64,000 bases of DNA. Source: [Phialemoniopsis] sp. UDSM-2020. Taxonomy: Eukaryota > Ascomycota > Sordariomycetes > Thyridiales > Thyridiaceae. Below, one piece after another: positions 21,634 through 32,666 of the stretch. A program made the position numbers and the translations under genes. Each line of letters opens with the position of its first letter. Position 1 is the stretch's first letter. Where the stretch lies: assembly GCA_018873225.1 (NCBI GenBank), contig JAEILZ010000003.1:2294001-2358000 (forward strand), read 5' to 3'. Below the pieces are notes generated by a model. It saw only the letters and a program-made list of their open reading frames with translations, was not told the DNA's origin and did no database searches.

Positions 21634-23095
21634 CGTTGATCGAGCCAATGCCCAGCAGTGCCTCCGAGTGACGCAGGTGACACGGGTACAAACAAGAGAG
21701 AAAGGAAAGGGAAAGGAAGAATCGGGCAGATATATAGCTCTCGAGGAACAGGAAGTGCGGAAGACGATCGGAGCGATATGTCAATTGAGGGTCTTTTTTG
21801 GCTTATCGATAACGGCTGTGAGTCAAATTTTGGGGGATTTTATGCGGGGCGGTCGCCTGCATCGATTGAGCAACCACGCGAGACGAGACGAGGCCAATTG
21901 ACTGCACTGACCTCCGCTTTCCCTGACCAACACTAGAACAATCGTCCATGGATCACAGCTTCGAAATTGCATCGGTCCAGCCTTGCTAACATCAGACTTC
22001 ATCGCGATACCTCGCGCAATATTCTTGAATTCGAATATAGAGTCTGCTTCTGACAGAAGGCTGTCAAATGCAATGTCCAATTCCAGCTGTGTGCAACTCT
22101 TCTCTCTCCCCGTGATACATTACATGTACGACCTGGTTAGTCCGTGAGAGATGATGTGAGTCACCAGAGACAAACCGACACACAGTCGCGTACAGATTCC
22201 TGACCGCTCCTGTTACTCACACGAATTTGGACGTGTCGGAACAATGACCAGCAAGCAGGTCAGTGGCGTTGCGACCGCGGATTACGGACGGTTGGAACTC
22301 TCCATTTATTGTTGCTTGTTTCGGGTTCCAACCATGTAGCTTATCTACCTCTACCTGCCCCCCGGCCTCGTCATCGGTTTGCTTCGAGGATATTTGATGA
22401 CTCTTTCCAATTCACACGATCAATATTCTCCCCTTCTTGGGCCGGTCACTAAACATACATTAAGAAATAAAGACTTCGTCCAGTCTATCATAGCCCCAAG
22501 ATACGTAGCTAAGACATGACCATCATGCAACATGCAAAAATAGTAGTATCCCGCTTTTGAAATCAGTGTCAAAACAAAGTAAAAGACCACCCCCCTCCTG
22601 GTAACAGGCCAAGTGCAAAGGGAAATGATAATAGTGAATATAAGAGAATGAAAGCAAAGACATCTCAAGGAAATGATACGTGGCGTATTCGTACAGTGTC
22701 GATGAAAGTCATCACACATTATCCAGAAGAGGAAAAAGAAAAGAAAAAAGTGTCGTTTGTCGTCGACATCGTTGGTTGATTTTTCTTGGTTTCGTCAACA
22801 CCCGTATGTGTCAAAGTTTGGGCATCAGACTTGGCCGGCTTGCAGCCTCGAGTGACAACCCAACGTAGACCTGACATGATTATCATTAGTCGTGGTACCT
22901 ATTACCTCGTCTTCTCCGGGCATGGCGCAGAAGTGCGAACATGGATTTCGAAGTTTCGTGTTTGCAAAGGAGGTGAGGGAAGCGGAAGCACCTTTGCCGC
23001 CCTGCCGTGTCGTCGAGAAGACAAAACGCCTGAATGCGGCCACTGAAACAACTGAGCCGAATCGAGCCGAAGATGTCGGCACCACGCCCAGATGC
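21634..23095. other. 1.5 kb spacer: aminotransferase promoter and regulator 3' flank
   Basis: No gene recognised. The end near 23095 is the likely 3' untranslated region of the Zn2Cys6 regulator. A short purine-rich patch is present near 22730-22750. Confidence 0.45.
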
Positions 23096-25576
23096 TCAAA
23101 TGATGTTGGCAATGCTGATCCTTTCCTGACTCTTGCTTTTTCCAGAGGGCCCAGGCCCTCCACCTGCGCTGCGTTCAGTCCCGCCGCTTGAGCCTCCGTA
23201 GCCGCCCATGGCAATGTCTCTATCGGTCATACTCGGACTCGGCCCGGAACCGGGAGGGTTCGGGACCCCTAGAGATCCGGCCGCCGCCGCCAATTTGTGT
23301 ACGTCGTCCAATACCCGCTCCCATCCTCCCCAATCGCGGCTTTCAGTTTCCGTCAATCCTATCCGGCCTTCCACGCTCAGACTCTTGAAGGTTTCCGTCG
23401 TTGGGCCTGTTCCACCTTGGACAGGCTGCGAGGGGCCTGTTTGTTTGTCACCACTCCAAACCCACGCCGCCACGGGATGAGCCTGCAAGTCGAAGCCAAT
23501 GTACGCGATGAGCTCTTCGTCGCCGTGGAGCCACTCAACCGCCATGTCCTGATAGACATGATTGTATTCTGTTAGGAGACCTTGTTGGTGTCCCGACGGG
23601 TGCTGCAGGTCCTCGATGAACCTCTGCCATCGAGCCGCCAACACAGAGACGAAGAAGGCAAGAAATCTGCCGCAGGGGACGGCCACTTCTCTGGCATCGC
23701 CGCAGGTCGCCAACGCGCGAACGCATGCGATTGCTGGTTCCCACTCTGCCGAGAAGAGAAGGAAAAGTGTGCATCGGAGGATGTGCGTTATGGTCAGTGC
23801 CATGGCCCCATCTGCCAATTGTGAAGGCTCACATCGCGCCACGAATCCTGCAGTATCGCGTGCCATGTTTGTGCACTCCTGCAATGCCGCAGCTCGAACC
23901 GGAGCGGGTAGGTCGTGTTCTAGGTGGGGGGCGATGTTTCGGCGGTGGAGAATGAGTCGGGCATGCAAGAGATGGACTAGGGGGTTGAGGAGCAGAGGAG
24001 ACAAAGTCACGGAACTCGAAGGGTCGCAGGCGGGAGGAAAAGTGCGGAGGCAGGAGCTAAAGTAGAGCTCAAAGGTTGCCAGACGGGTCGACACAATGGC
24101 AGGAGACTCGAGAGACTTGATCAGAGGGTCAAGACATCGCGATACGTGAATCATGGCTAGAAGAGAATGCATCAGTGGCTCTGCACCAGGGGGGACATGG
24201 GGCCCTGTGTCCTGGAGGTATTGATCATCAAAGCCAAGAGGCAGTTGGACATCACAATCCCCGTCGTCGATCAGGGTCGGGCGCCCAAGTTCGCTTGCGA
24301 GATTCCGGTCCATGATGTAGATCGCCCACCAGGTTCTCCGGCGCATCTCCCCTTCTACGAAGGGCCAAGCTCCATCCTCCGAGTACATCAGCAACTCTTG
24401 GGCAGCTCGCACAGCCATTCCTAACCAATTCCAAGAAGCTTGTTTCAGGTTGAGTTCGTTCAGGCAGATCGCGAGCAAGACGAATGTGCGTGCATCGTCC
24501 AAGCTGTGTTCGTCGCTCCAAGGGTCGATCAAGCCTCGAGCAACTTCCATCAAGTCGGCGGCTCGCCCAGAGCGGACGGAATACGGCTCGGGGGTGAAGA
24601 GACATCCCAAAGCCATGACAGCAAAGAACATGCCCAGAAAGTCAGAAGGGGCGTTGTGGGCGTTCCCGTGTTGGTAGAGTTCTCCAATCTGCTGCTGAAA
24701 CGAGGGCCAGTGGATGATGGGGAACATGGTGTGCAGTGTGCCGTGGTATGTGTGCAACAGTTGCTCAGTGATCGCATGAGGTGGGAGATTTGGTCGCGTG
24801 ATGTCGCTACTTGTTCTGGCCACGTTTCGGCGGTGCTGAGGCGGCGGTTTCCATATCCCTTTCGCGTAAGTCTGCAGATTCGCCCTCGTCCGTTCCTGGT
24901 GGTAGACTGATTCAGGCCGTGGCTTGCGCTTTGGTGCCGAGGCAATGTCCGGGAGCTTCAAGGACTGCAAGTCCGCCACCTCTGTGTCTACATCTAGCTG
25001 ACCATGTCGTTCTTGCAGGAGCCGCCTTAGGTTCGTGTTCTCGCGACGAACTCTGTCTAGCTGTTTCTCGAGATCCTGCACCTGCTTGATGGATGACATT
25101 CGCCTGTTCGTCTCCTTTGTGAACTGACACTTCATGTTCCGGCTCGAGCATTCCGAACAGCTTGAAGTCTCGGTCGCATCGCACTTGACCTTCCTCTCCC
25201 GACAGGCATCACAACTGGGATCCTTGCGTCTTTGGCGATAAGCTCGTTTTTGCGACTGGCCAGACGCCTGCGCCCCAGGAGTCCCCGAGGCACTAGAGAG
25301 GGGATCGCTAGGGGGCAGAGAATCGCGACCCATGATGGAGCTCGCAGTGACTGGCGTATAGGGCTGAAAGGAGGTCTGGTGAAGAGGAGGCAGCGGCGGA
25401 ATCCCGATGGGCTGGGGGGGAGGGGCCGCGCCGGGACGGGCACTCGTGCTCATCAGTCCTCCGAGATACTGGGCGTTTGGATGCGGCGAGGTCGCAGACG
25501 AGACCGAGGAAGAGTCGTAAGATCTTGCTGAAGGGTTCGGCGATCGAGGGTATGGGTTGTGCGACGAGGACGCCAT
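23096..25576 (-). CDS. Zn2Cys6 fungal transcription factor
   Basis: A single exon encodes 826 residues from the ATG at 25576. The N-terminal 110 residues are Ser/Pro-rich. A binuclear zinc cluster lies at about residues 120-150 (CDACRERKVKC, followed by CSECSSRNMKC), preceded by a basic QKRAYRQRRKD stretch. A leucine-zipper-like coiled coil follows (VQDLEKQLDRVRREN), which fits dimeric binding. The middle homology region, the fungal-specific transcription factor domain, covers about 260-500 (LHTYHGTLHTMFPIIHWPSF, RRRTWWAIYIMDRN). The C-terminus is Gly/Pro/Ser-rich. It is a nuclear regulator whose targets cannot be told from the window: no biosynthetic cluster adjoins it, and its flanking gene, arg8, is housekeeping. 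Confidence 0.92.
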   Translation of the reverse strand: MASSSHNPYPRSPNPSARSYDSSSVSSATSPHPNAQYLGGLMSTSARPGAAPPPQPIGIPPLPPLHQTSFQPYTPVTASSIMGRDSLPPSDPLSSASGTPGAQASGQSQKRAYRQRRKDPSCDACRERKVKCDATETSSCSECSSRNMKCQFTKETNRRMSSIKQVQDLEKQLDRVRRENTNLRRLLQERHGQLDVDTEVADLQSLKLPDIASAPKRKPRPESVYHQERTRANLQTYAKGIWKPPPQHRRNVARTSSDITRPNLPPHAITEQLLHTYHGTLHTMFPIIHWPSFQQQIGELYQHGNAHNAPSDFLGMFFAVMALGCLFTPEPYSVRSGRAADLMEVARGLIDPWSDEHSLDDARTFVLLAICLNELNLKQASWNWLGMAVRAAQELLMYSEDGAWPFVEGEMRRRTWWAIYIMDRNLASELGRPTLIDDGDCDVQLPLGFDDQYLQDTGPHVPPGAEPLMHSLLAMIHVSRCLDPLIKSLESPAIVSTRLATFELYFSSCLRTFPPACDPSSSVTLSPLLLNPLVHLLHARLILHRRNIAPHLEHDLPAPVRAAALQECTNMARDTAGFVARCEPSQLADGAMALTITHILRCTLFLLFSAEWEPAIACVRALATCGDAREVAVPCGRFLAFFVSVLAARWQRFIEDLQHPSGHQQGLLTEYNHVYQDMAVEWLHGDEELIAYIGFDLQAHPVAAWVWSGDKQTGPSQPVQGGTGPTTETFKSLSVEGRIGLTETESRDWGGWERVLDDVHKLAAAAGSLGVPNPPGSGPSPSMTDRDIAMGGYGGSSGGTERSAGGGPGPSGKSKSQERISIANII

Positions 25577-27279
25577 CGTGCAGTCTTTAAACACCCTACT
25601 CCAGAGGACTTCGTCGAGCCTAAGGTCCAGCGGCTCCCGATCTGAGGAAGTCTGGGAGGCTGACCGTCTAGTAACATGCAGGCTGGTGTTTTAGAAGTCT
25701 TTGGAAAAGGGTTGGATGTTTAAGAAACGTCAGTCCTCCTCCAGACCCAAGATTTGGCCCGGGTAGTGCGCCTGCACTGCAGATGTTTGCCGATCAGGGC
25801 CAGCAAACCAGCGTTGTCTCAAGCGCGCATGTCACAACTTCCTTCAGGGAACGTGGAATGTTTCCTCCCAGACGTTCCAGGTGGTAGTATCTCGCAGTGT
25901 TGCAGCACCGTGCAACCTCAATGCCGCTATGAACTATGTTCCCTGAGGCTCACTCGTCTAACCTCGCCGCTGCCCCGCAGTAGACCTGAAGGAAGCCTCA
26001 AAGGATTGTCGAGGATCAGGAAGGCGAGCGTGTCTTTCAAAGGTGATGGGTTCCGCGCGCAAGTGCAATCACTCTCGCGCACCTTGCTGCCCTTGATGAC
26101 GAAGGGGGAGGGGAGGGGGGATATGCCGAGATGCCTTGACGAGGAGCTCCTAGAGACAAGGAGAGAAGAAAGAGAGAGAGGGAGAGACGATCGCCGAAAG
26201 CAACTGGTCGGTCATCTGCGGGGGAGAGCAGTGAGGATATGGAGCTTCAAAGTCTGGCCTGTAACATGACGAGAACCAGCCTGGCCTGAGACAAGGTTTA
26301 GCTAGCGGCCAGGACGCATGGCAAAACGGGGAGACAAGGCAGTGACAGAAAGGGATCTGGTAGCAGATATGTTTTGGAAAGGCCTTGCGAACAGATAGGG
26401 TAGGTAAGCTAGGTCACAATGACAGATGCGGACGTGTGTAAGTGGAGGCGGCTGGTGAGCCATGATCTAACGGGGACTGGTCCGGGGCTCTCCGCGACGC
26501 TGGAGCTGAATCGGAAATATTACATCTACCTAGTGTCGAGAGGGAAAACAGATTCCTTCAGGCTAGCCCTGTGGTACCCTGGTATCTTGTAAATGACACA
26601 GGGAAGTCCACCAGGGCTATGAGTGATGTTCATCAGTCTAACGGGTTTCGAGCGCCGGTGGTTTTTGGGAGGGTGTCCTGGTTTCTGACCTTGGACAAGT
26701 CGCTAGTCCCAGACCCCGGACCCTGTCTCTGTGGGCAGCACATTGGGTCGGTGATGGCAAATTGCCTACATGGACTTGCAGAAGGCAGATCCTGTGCTTG
26801 CCGCGACTAACTCAACGTCTACCCGCACCCCTCGAGTCTCAGGTCCGAACACCTAGAGCGGTCCATGGCTCGATGGCAGCAACGGAGTAGGTATCGACCT
26901 TCAGTGCTCCCCCCATCTCAGGACTTGACGGGAAGATACATTGTTGGTAAAGCGTTGTGCGGGCAAGGTAGGATCGGGGCCCAGCAGGGGTTCACCACAG
27001 ACCCCCTGTCCCCTCAGACTTACCTCCATACCCAGATGTTGTCCATGCGACCCATGCAAGAGTACCAAGAAGTACCCGTGAAGACTGTGCCGGGTATGAG
27101 GCCGGGCACGTATCTTGTTTTGACAGCAAGGGTCGGCGCGCCTCCATTCTCCCTTCGCTTCACTCGTTGCTCGGCCTTCTACACACCTTTTAGATTTATT
27201 TGCCCTTTTTTCACCTTGGGCTGGAAGGAGACGACTAATCGGCTGGTCCGAAGGGTGCCAGGCCTAATCTGGAACAGAT

Positions 27280-27477
27280 ATGCACTCCGCATCCCATCGT
27301 GGCATGCCAACACCCAGCAGCGTACGAGACACCGTGGGCGCCTCCAATTGCGCTCCCGACTGTGAAGAACTTGCAGAATCTGACATCGGCCCTACCCTTG
27401 CGAACCAGATCTGCTCCGTGGGCTCATGTTACTCCTTCTTGACTGAGAGCTGCGCAAAGGTCGTGATCCCCAAGTAG
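27280..27477 (+). other. 65-codon Cys-containing ORF, doubtful
   Basis: An ATG-started frame carries five Cys in its second half (CAPDCEEL, ICSVGSCYSF, ESCAKVV) and ends VVIPK. There is no signal peptide, and no splice partner was found. It could be an exon of a small secreted protein or chance; the Cys spacing alone does not decide. Confidence 0.2.
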
Positions 27478-29064
27478 GTGTAGCATCAGTGATACAATAG
27501 CTGCGAATACTTAACCATCCATCTGGACACCGGATACGGTGCTGTGGAGATTTGGTTGGAAGTCGCTGATGTGAGGTTGGGGCAGGGGCGGCGTGCCATC
27601 GCTATCACTCTGCAAGATGTCTGAACATTAGCACCTTTTGGTTGATGGTTCAACTAAGCAAGCAGCAGCTAGGACCTCGAACAGGCTGAGTCGTCCCTCA
27701 GGATCACCAGGGCCACACTGTATTGGGAGCTCACAGGAACGGCTTCGCACTGAGGTTGCCATGTGGTTCGGCGATTAGATCATGGTATGGGAGGTATCGT
27801 GAGGTCTACGAAGTAACCTGCGCTGCCGGCAGCTGCGACTCCACCAAGGTCGTTGTCTGTCGCAAAGTCGGGCGTTCAGTGGTGGTTCTACGAAGGAAGC
27901 ACTAGCTAGACCTTATTAGCCGATTTGAGGGTCTGCTCCTTGAACCGCGAACCGACGGCTAGGGATGTGACAAGGATCCTGCCGACACATGGGCGGCGCG
28001 GCGCCCAGGGCATAGTTACCGCCACCCGGGCACTCGCCGCGGCATAGCCATTGTTTACGCAGGTGCTTCCGTGGCAGCGGAGATGACACCTAGAAAGCCC
28101 TTGTTCCAGATCCTAAACCATGAGCACAGAAGCTGTGATGCTGATTTCTGCTCTCAAGACCCATGCTGAATACCGATGTGTTGCCGGTCACATGAGACCT
28201 AGCGAACACCAACTGGGGTGTTGGAGACTTAAACGGAGTGCTAAGTGGTCCCTTATTACCTAGCAATGGGAGCCAGCCATGGCTTGTTGATTTGTCCGTA
28301 GTTGGCGTCAAGACCTAGCGGCAAGAAGACTAAGTGGGTGACGAATAAGTCTAGCCTAGAGGTCCAATCGCAACTCTTGCCGACTCGGGTAGGCAAAGGC
28401 CAACTATCTAAGAGTGAACAGAGCAAGAAAAATGCAAGCAAAAAAGCCTGGACTTTGCGCCGGGCGAGATACGTGTTACACAGGCCAAGTGGGAAGGTGA
28501 AGAAAAGGGAAAATCTGGGGTGGGTATCTATGGTGAGGTCTGCAAGTAGAGTTACTGAGACATTAACGCAATTAGACAACATGTGGTGGAGGTGGACACT
28601 GAGCATTGGACCTGTTTGAGAGGTTCGATAATAAGCAAGTCACTTAACCTGGTTACGTACCCCGGTTCGCATATCTCCAAAGGTCAACTGGGATTCTTCC
28701 ATGTATTGAATGTCCTTAGGCGAGGTTTCGTAACCGGTAGAAAGGCTCAGGGATACTGCTAATTCCAAGAAGGCACAGCGGGAACGTGTGCGTCTTGCCG
28801 CGAGATGGCTACGGTTTGGAGCCGCCTCGCGTGCGTGATTGAAACCGTGTTCTGATTGCGAGCTCGTTGCGATTCATACCGACTCCATACGTGTGCCGTA
28901 CATCACAAGAAGGGGGTCAAATGCTGTCGATCTTGATTTCTTATGCGGCACGTGCTTTTGTGCCGTTGTGGAATCCGTCTGGACAGTAGCCATCTTCGGA
29001 TGTACGTATGGGTTCGCAGACGGGGATGCCATCATTGTCGAATCCCTGGCGCCATGCCTTCAGG

Positions 29065-29096
29065 GAGCCCACGAGCCCACGAGCCCACGAGCCCAC
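29065..29096. repeat. 8-bp microsatellite, four copies
   Basis: GAGCCCAC is repeated four times exactly, head to tail, in noncoding sequence. Confidence 0.9.
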
Positions 29097-29373
29097 ACCG
29101 GACGGGCAAGAGAGCAGCGGCCAGTCCAGGGCCAGGGTCCATTTTCTCAGCGAACAAGGGGTTTGGAAGAGAGGTGGCACTTGCTCTGAATAATTTCAAT
29201 GGTACTCTTCACCAGATGGCTGGGCCGGGCCAATCGGTCACTTGTCGTGCAAGGCAAAGGTTGCAGCGAGCAATGTAACCTTGAGCCTCCAATTGAGCTT
29301 GTCCGTCTCCCGTGTTTCAGAAGCCTGTCCCGCCTTCTCGATCCTGGTCCCATGGAAGAGGATCCCTTGGTGA

Positions 29374-29637
29374 CTTGGGAAAAGCAAGGTGCCGAATACT
29401 GTCAGCAAGGTCCACTGTCACTCTCTGGGTGGGGAACGGAAAGCACTGGAGGGCAATCTGGTCCTCGATGATAAAGTGGGATCATCGTACGGGAGTGGAA
29501 AGAAGGTCTCCATTCGTGGAGACAAGACTCTGGAGCCGGGTGAGTGGTACTCGACTCGAGATGGCCTGAAGCGCCCTGGCTTCAGGTGCGCAATGACAAG
29601 TAATTACTCCGTACAAGTACATATCAGTCCCGTTTAA
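29374..29637 (+). pseudogene. coding-like fragment without a start codon
   Basis: The frame is open from just after a TGA at 29371 to a TAA at 29635-29637 and has a protein-like composition: HCHSLGGERKALEGNLVLDD, GKKVSIRGDKTLEPGEWYST, RDGLKRPGFRCAMTSN. It lacks an ATG before the last fifth. A possible acceptor, GCAAG, precedes GTGCCG at 29389. It is either the last exon of a gene whose first exon I cannot find or a decayed gene. The family is unknown to me. Confidence 0.25.
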
Positions 29638-31054
29638 CCACCACCAGGCTGAGGCGAGCTAACATGCCGGAATGAATGTCTCTTGGACTGAGAGAATGTC
29701 GTAACTAGTGTGCAGATACTCCGTACGTCGATTCGGCCTGATGACCTTTTGTAAGAGGTTGTGCGAGGTCAGAAATCCGGTCGCAGATTGTGATTGTGCT
29801 CTACAAAATTACCCATACCCAGGCAAGGTAGGAGGTACTTCAGTCTAGCTACTTGATGCGCAGTCCTTGTTACACTGGCTGCCCTCTGTAAGTATCAATC
29901 TTACTACGCTGTAAGTAAGGTCAACTTGGTAGCCAGGGTTGCGCGGTCTTCTTCTCCCTTTTCGCACTGGGCTTCTTCCATTCTCCAGAGATCCCAAAGG
30001 ACCCCCAAGGCCAATTACGGCTGTCGACATGTGCCTGCATGCATTGCCCTACTCTTCCCACTTCCCGAGACAGCTGGATGTTCTCTTTTCCTTTCGTCCT
30101 CCAGGGTATTTGGTCATCTCCCCCTTTTCGCCGTGGCCCCCCGGCGTCCGATTTTACCGGGATAAATCCCTTCGCCATTACCGACATTCCGTCATCGACC
30201 TACTTGTAGTTACCTGTCTACCTACTCCGTACTCCTCATTCTAGCCACCTCCGTCAAGGTTGTGTTGTATTGTGTGGGTGAGCGAGACGGAGGTCGAAAA
30301 GGACGATGTCCAAGAGCCAGATCATCCTAGCGCCTCAGCCTGTCCTCCCTATCGTCCTAATGAGTGTACCTATTCGGAGCATGCAGTATGTATTCTACCT
30401 TGTACATACGACAGGCTGATCATCATGCCTCGCGAGACGCTGAATCAGGCAAAGTAACTTCCACTGGCCCTGGCCGTGAATGGGCTGCTCAATCGATCTC
30501 CACTGGATTAGGTACTTTTACCGGGGGATATATGAAGACCTCGACGAAAGCGGTAACGGCTCCCCTGCATGGGGTTGAGATAATGTGCCGCTGATCTTAC
30601 ATACCTTACCTTACCTTGACATTTTACAGATGTGTATGTACATCCCAGTTCCTTGCAGCTCGCCGAGTTTGCCCATTGGATCGGGGTGAGTCGGTACTTG
30701 TCCGTCCCAGCTGCAGAACTCTCCAACTACTTGTGGTGCACAATCGTTCGCAATAACAACGAGCAAAGAACCTGACGGCCTCTTTCGCACTTGGTCACCT
30801 CCACGAAGGTACGTCCATACAGATACGTACATAACTATGTACAGGCGTTGGCACGTACAGACTCCACAAGCGCCGCCGTGCAAGAGCAGCAAAACCATGC
30901 CACATTACGAAGTCCATCAACCCAGGGTTCCACTACGCCGAAACACACTTCTTGATTGTCTACGAGGATCCAGACCCCTTTGTGGGGCCGCTTGTCGTCC
31001 CGCCTTCACTTACCGCGCTCGCGCCTTGGCCCGTCGCCATGGGCCCTGCCAACC

Positions 31055-31339
31055 ATGAACACCCTCGAGTTCAATTATGATCAGCGCTTCCGGCAGAACA
31101 TGGCCAACTAGACCATATCGAGCAACAACCGCCGGCGGGGCCGCATCACCCAGGATGATGACGACGTCAAGTCCCCAAGTACCTTCCAGCATCTCAATCC
31201 CCAGGCCACGTTGAACTTGTGCAATGTCGGTCCGGGAACCAGATACAGGAGGCGGCTAGCAGCCATATTGACGAAAAAAACCCGAGCCTCTACGGACCAC
31301 GTACACTTGTCTCAGTTGAATTCGGAGAAGGCACTCTAA
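31055..31339 (+). pseudogene. possible decayed ORF with one in-frame stop
   Basis: From the ATG at 31055 the frame reads 18 codons, meets a TAG at 31109-31111, then stays open for 75 codons to a TAA at 31337. The translation (MNTLEFNYDQRFRQNMAN, then TISSNNRRRGRITQDDDDV and further basic residues) looks more protein-like than surrounding frames. No homologue is recognised and the length is within chance. Confidence 0.2.
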
Positions 31340-32635
31340 GCGTGATCAACTAGCATAGCGCCTCAAAACCCAACCGCCAAGACAAGCCAGCGGCATTTTT
31401 TTTCTCTTTGGACAAGTTTCAACGGCAGACTCTTGGATCCAAACAGAGTCACGCATTACTTGCTGACCGGGGTCCCTGCTCGGCGCTGTTGCCTCTGTTG
31501 AATCAAGGCCAGCCAGAGAGAAGTACATCTGTTGAACAATCAGAGCCCCGTGCTTCAGCTACCAGATTATTCTGAGATGTGTATTGCCCCAGCAGTAAAG
31601 GAATGGAATTCAGCTACTGTTCACGGTCCCGTTGATTACGTTGCCAGCTCGACTTGACATCGCCTAGCCCTTGGTCTCGGTCCACCTTGTCAAAGTGCCA
31701 AGTGCCAGGAACTACTCTCAAAAAGCGCAAGGCCGCGCCTCATGGCGCCAATGAGATGTCTGACTACGTCGGTATCGAACACCGGAGCCTGAGGGACGCT
31801 TCCGAGGACACGAGCAGCCGTCGCTCTCAGGAATCTCATTCCAGGCCGCGTATCACTATCAAAATAACGTTACGGCATATCGAAATCAGGTTCACGGCTG
31901 GATCGGGTTCGTCCCGATCACGATCACGGGTATCTACATTGTGTACAGCTCAGGCAGACACGAGACCGCAGTGGCACATAATACCGATCGTAAACGCAAA
32001 AGGAATGGCAAACCTCAGCTAAGGTCCAAGATACCCTAGATCTGGCTTAGGCCTTCCAGGAAAGGCCTGAAGCACAAGTTACTGAGCAAAATCGCGGCAA
32101 AGTGACAACTGCATCGGAACGAGTGTTGTCACTCTGTACCCAGCCAGTCAACTAGCTGGCTTCGCGGTCATGATTTGTGCCCCCTTGGCCTGGTGCTGCT
32201 GCTTGCCCTTGTAGCCCGACTTTGATGGATTCTGCACAGTAGTGTGACAGGTCATCTTGCACTACAGGAACCGCATTTTCCACTGCGGCCACGCGCTTTG
32301 AGGACGGTGCCCCTCGTGACAGGTCTCCAGGGAGGTCTCGGGAATATCTGCTGGTAAACGATGCATCTGGCAAGTCTCCGAGACACATGTCGTGGCGACC
32401 AAATCCGTTGCATCGCACTCTGTCACACAGCGACGAGAAGGTCTGTTTTTGCCCCGTATGCATAAAGGAGCAGCAGGCGATCAGCTCGTCAAGCGAGTTG
32501 AGTCGATCATACGCTGATCGAAACACCGCCGGGTGATGTTGCTATTTCCAGGTAGAAGGGGGAAAGAGAGTGAGGACCGTCATCCTCCTGTTGGAACAAA
32601 GACCGGTTCTGCAGCCATCAAACCGTGGTTTTGGG

Positions 32636-32666
32636 GACCGACCGCCGCCGATCCGGGCGGTCGGTC
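32636..32666. repeat. 11-bp perfect inverted repeat (hairpin)
   Basis: GACCGACCGCC at 32636-32646 pairs exactly with GGCGGTCGGTC at 32656-32666 across a 9-nt loop. The stem is GC-rich and sits in noncoding DNA. No U-tract or gene end is next to it, so a terminator role is not supported. Confidence 0.7.

Noticed and set aside
26865..27365. 166-codon plus-strand frame in the gene-poor region
   Set aside because: No domain and low-quality composition, and unsupported by splice or codon evidence.
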